Assembly (NCBI GenBank): GCA_964017185.1 | Contig: OZ024883.1 | Span: 186,001 to 250,000, forward strand | Length of the DNA: 64,000 nt | Reading direction: 5' to 3' | Origin: Rugalucina vietnamica | Taxonomy: Eukaryota > Mollusca > Bivalvia > Lucinida > Lucinidae | Shown: positions 63,947-64,000 of the stretch, in pieces | How the letters are laid out: every line of letters begins with the position of its first letter | Numbering within the stretch: position 1 is the first letter of the stretch | Program-made: the position numbers and the translations under genes | Notes under the pieces: model-generated | What the model was told of the DNA's origin: nothing | What the model saw: only the letters and a program-made list of their open reading frames with translations | The model's database searches: none

Positions 63947-64000
63947 ATATTCATAAAATACAGAATTGATTCAAAATACTGGATTACTAAAGCTCTAATG

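Overview
This window is animal genomic DNA, most likely from a bivalve mollusc. It is AT-rich, has GT-AG introns with conserved coding exons, and is packed with non-LTR retrotransposons, MITEs and tandem-repeat-cored elements carrying 'AAGGTCAAGGTCA' blocks that I associate with bivalve genomes. The species assignment is inference from memory, not a search. No bacterial or viral operon is present and no rRNA or tRNA gene was recognised.

The one confident host gene is DYNLT2B (TCTEX1D2), a dynein-2 light chain, on the + strand. It has five exons: 43342-43418, 48982-49115, 49776-49845, 50323-50386 and 56078-56125. They splice in frame to 130 residues, and an AATAAA signal lies at 56695. Its introns are largely mobile DNA; recognised elements cover about 93% of intron 4.

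Layout. 1-4260: the 3' end of an L1/Tx1-like LINE, a 5'-truncated Penelope-like/unclassified RT element, an old frame-broken RTE-type LINE relic and a SINE. 5195-9240: two tandem-repeat elements with hairpin ends and two MITE-B copies. 9460-18820: MITE-A copies, a TIR transposon carrying a dimer of a hairpin-ended repeat, an 8-bp-TSD hAT-like element and MITE-C. 19800-30570: a LINE graveyard in which an intact RTE-type LINE (ORF about 22386-25661) sits inside a minus-strand CR1/Jockey-like LINE, followed by a LINE 3' half with RNase H. 30950-37610: retroelement tails and two head-to-head Penelope-like copies with pLTR-like repeats. 39090-43230: nested L2/CR1-like LINEs with a long (ATCT)n tract and a 600-bp inverted repeat, ending about 110-180 bp before the DYNLT2B start codon. 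43342-56720: DYNLT2B. 56775-64000: SINEs, MITE-A and MITE-B copies, and a 2.36-kb insertion at a TTAA site that splits one MITE-B copy and holds promoter-like motifs and an unrecognised ORF.

The pattern I find most notable is that five tandem-repeat element families, unrelated in sequence, share one architecture: a terminal palindrome at one end, its arm repeated inverted at the other end, and a tandem core of about 145-470 bp units. It resembles Helentron-associated (HINE/pearl-like) elements, and here they are nested in one another and in other transposons. All boundaries were read by eye and are usually good to about 10 bp; family names for transposons are inference from motifs.
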